Source of the DNA: Combretum micranthum
Taxonomy: Eukaryota > Streptophyta > Magnoliopsida > Myrtales > Combretaceae
Assembly (NCBI GenBank): GCA_024138025.1
Contig: JAMXBD010002259.1
Location: forward strand, 62,001-126,000
Direction: 5' to 3'
Length of the DNA: 64,000 nt
Positions 62,546 to 64,000 of the stretch are shown piece after piece. Both the position numbers and the translations under genes were made by a program. Numbering within the stretch: the stretch's first letter is position 1; every line of letters begins with the position of its first letter. The notes beneath the pieces were generated by a model that had not been told where the DNA came from, searched no databases, and saw only the letters and a list, made by a program, of their open reading frames with translations.

Positions 62546-62615
62546 GTGATCCCGAGCAGGACGACACTCTACCTTCCGACTATTACTACTAGGAAATTTG
62601 GCGTCCAATGGCCGA
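62546..62615 (+). other. Conserved exon-like block in LTR, copy 8
   Basis: GGTAG precedes 70 nt ending GGCCGA before GTGAGT. One frame reads GDPEQDDTLPSDYYY and stops. Confidence 0.5.
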
Positions 62616-63056
62616 GTGAGTTTTACTTCCACTCTCAATTAATGAATGTGATTGTAATGTAGTGGCACTAGTGTTGTAGGCAAAGATAAAAAGAAATTGT
62701 ATATGCATGATGGGGTATATGGGAATTATATATGTTGTTTACTGCTGATATGTGAATTGGAACGTAAGAATATCGAAACCGGGTGTTAAGCTATTGACTG
62801 ATTAGTTAATATCCTATGATGATTGTCTGCAAACACTTGTTGGTCACTTGAAAGAATTGAATTAACGAATATTCGGTTTCAAATGTAAATTGAATTCATT
62901 CATATCACGATGGGGTTGGAGCATTTGCATTGGTTGGTTTTTCGTGACCCATAAAACGAATGTGTGGTTAATCGTGATCCATAAAACGAACTTTTAATCA
63001 GTTGACCGTGAGCTTAAACGGCGTCGTACCGCAGGATTCGTTAATCTGCTAACCCG

Positions 63057-63106
63057 GGATGGAGGGCGCAAGTCCATCCACATATGATTTCCGGTTGGTC
63101 ATATGT
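63057..63106 (+). other. Conserved LTR hairpin pair, copy 9
   Basis: GGATGGA pairs TCCATCC around GGGCGCAAG. ACATATGA pairs TCATATGT around TTTCCGGTTGG. Identical to copy 5. Confidence 0.65.
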
Positions 63107-63718
63107 TTGTTGATCACATTTGTATGGTGCATACACTTGCTTGAATAATCACTTGCTTGAATGATTGTATTTAATTGTGTTATGGAAGTTATTACTCACT
63201 AAGCTAGTTAGCTTACGCCCCCATAGTTTTTATCTATTGCAGCACGAATTTATATGGCTTAGGCCGAGGCAAGCCACAGCACAGGTAACGGAGATAGGAG
63301 TTTCCCGTAGAAGTTTAATCCATTTCTTTTTGTATAGACTTCCATTGGAAATTAAGGACTCTGGATGACTGTAACGGACTTGTTATTATTTTGCGGGGGA
63401 ATGCCCCTTAGATTTTGTAAACTATAATTATACGTTTTGATTTATTATCTATGGCTAGTGAATGCCACGCTAAACTGCTTAACTCCATTGTCGAAGTATT
63501 CTATTGTCGTAAAGAAACGCTTTACATCTAATTAAGACTCCCGAAGGGCTCGGGTAGAGAACTCGAGAGTCTTACTTAGTATGTGGTGGGCTGTTACGTT
63601 TAGGATACCCTACGGGGCGTGACATCACTTCTACTTGGTATGGGTTTCTGTCTTACTAAGAATACTAGGGTTTAAGAGGGGTTAAGTAAAGAAGATAATG
63701 ATGAGAGGATCAGGAAGG

Positions 63719-63736
63719 TTTCCCACAGATGGCACC
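63719..63736 (-). other. Primer binding site of Tat-like element
   Basis: In reverse TGGTGCCATCTGTGGGAA lies three bases inside the LTR end. It closely matches the Tat/Ogre-type TGGCGCCGTCTGTGGGAA phrase. Confidence 0.65.
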
Positions 63737-63739
63737 AGG

Positions 63740-64000
63740 TGTTACACGAGCTACGGTTTGGTTCATTGAGTTAAAACCATCTTAAAGAGCAGGAAGTTGA
63801 AGTTTTCAAAAATTTATAAGACCATTAGATTATGTTCAACTTCGGAATCAACTACCGACATCAGGTAAGTGCACCTGCCGAAGTAGCGTAGAAAATATTA
63901 GGTAGTATTCCTAGGGAACGTTGGCATCTTCCTTACTCTCATTTCATCTATTATCTAGTTAAAGAAAATTTAGAAGATCATAATGAAAATGTACAAATGT
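63740..64000 (-). mobile_element. 5' LTR of Tat-like element, partial
   Basis: In reverse it ends CTCGTGTAACA next to the PBS. It runs off the right edge of the window, so its length and start are unknown. Orientation agrees with the reverse gag pieces to the left. Confidence 0.5.

Larger units (their letters stand above)
60226..63624 (+). mobile_element. Chromovirus-type solo LTR, forward, 3.4 kb, TSD TCACT
   Basis: It starts TGTAAACCCCGA and ends CGGGGCGTGACA; TCACT is at 60221-60225 and 63625-63629. It is nearly collinear with 21887-25302. It has (CA)n then GGCCGGCG and a 26-base C run (60836-60861), a TATA-like box near 60922, a CT-rich leader, donor-like GTATGT at 61082, three repeat units, the exon-like block 62546-62615 and the hairpin pair 63057-63106. 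No coding capacity. Confidence 0.93.

Noticed and set aside
63165..63368. Forward frame of 67 codons near the end of the solo LTR
   Set aside because: It lies within LTR sequence shared with 24860-25060, where the frame is not kept.

Overview
The window is AT-rich, gene-poor nuclear DNA of a flowering plant, made almost entirely of nested, decayed Ty3/gypsy LTR retrotransposons. Plant origin is inferred from the element families: Tekay/Del-type chromovirus pol, Athila-type gag, protease and pol with an Asp-tRNA-like primer binding site, and a Tat/Ogre-like gag with its typical primer binding site. I found no intact host gene, rRNA, tRNA or CRISPR array. The species cannot be named from the sequence.

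Layout. 1-5966: flanking DNA holding a reverse chromovirus solo LTR (268-3804, TSD GACTA). 5967-41157: a broken forward Athila element (5' LTR, PBS, gag to 8251; RT to integrase 31485-34020; internal 3' noncoding part 40888-41157). Inside it lie a reverse chromovirus LTR fragment (8252-10795), a 5'-truncated forward chromovirus (pol 10796-14105, 3' LTR 14107-15997), and a reverse Athila-like element with gag and protease but no RT (LTR, internal region, LTR; 15998-31484). The left LTR of that reverse element is split by a 5 kb chromovirus solo LTR (17324-25776, TSD CAAAC), which is split in turn by another (21887-25302, TSD CTTGT). A forward Athila solo LTR (34071-40887, TSD GGAGG) holds a reverse chromovirus solo LTR (34550-39414, TSD ATGAA). 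41158-43650: truncated reverse chromovirus LTR. 43651-51880: largely featureless DNA. 51880-64000: a reverse Tat-like element whose gag is split by nested LTRs (about 53032-56005 containing 53810-55370; 57216-59805; 60226-63624), with its PBS at 63719-63736 and its 5' LTR running off the right edge.

The most interesting signal is in the chromovirus-type LTRs. Nine diverged copies, on both strands, keep a pair of adjacent hairpins whose stems differ in sequence but stay paired (compensatory change) while the loops stay alike (GGGCRYAAA; a TTCYGG-like core). Eight of them also keep a block of 53-70 nt bounded in most copies by AG and GTGAGT, encoding a short LPxDYY-like peptide. Six of these also keep a GTAAGT/GTATGT-like donor after a leader region. 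Together these suggest a spliced, structured LTR leader. The longer LTRs also carry a degenerate tandem array with units of about 150-225 bp.

All coding regions are dead. Many stops look like C-to-T or G-to-A transitions, and several catalytic residues are lost. Most LTR insertions are solo LTRs with 5-bp target duplications, pointing to frequent LTR-LTR recombination.
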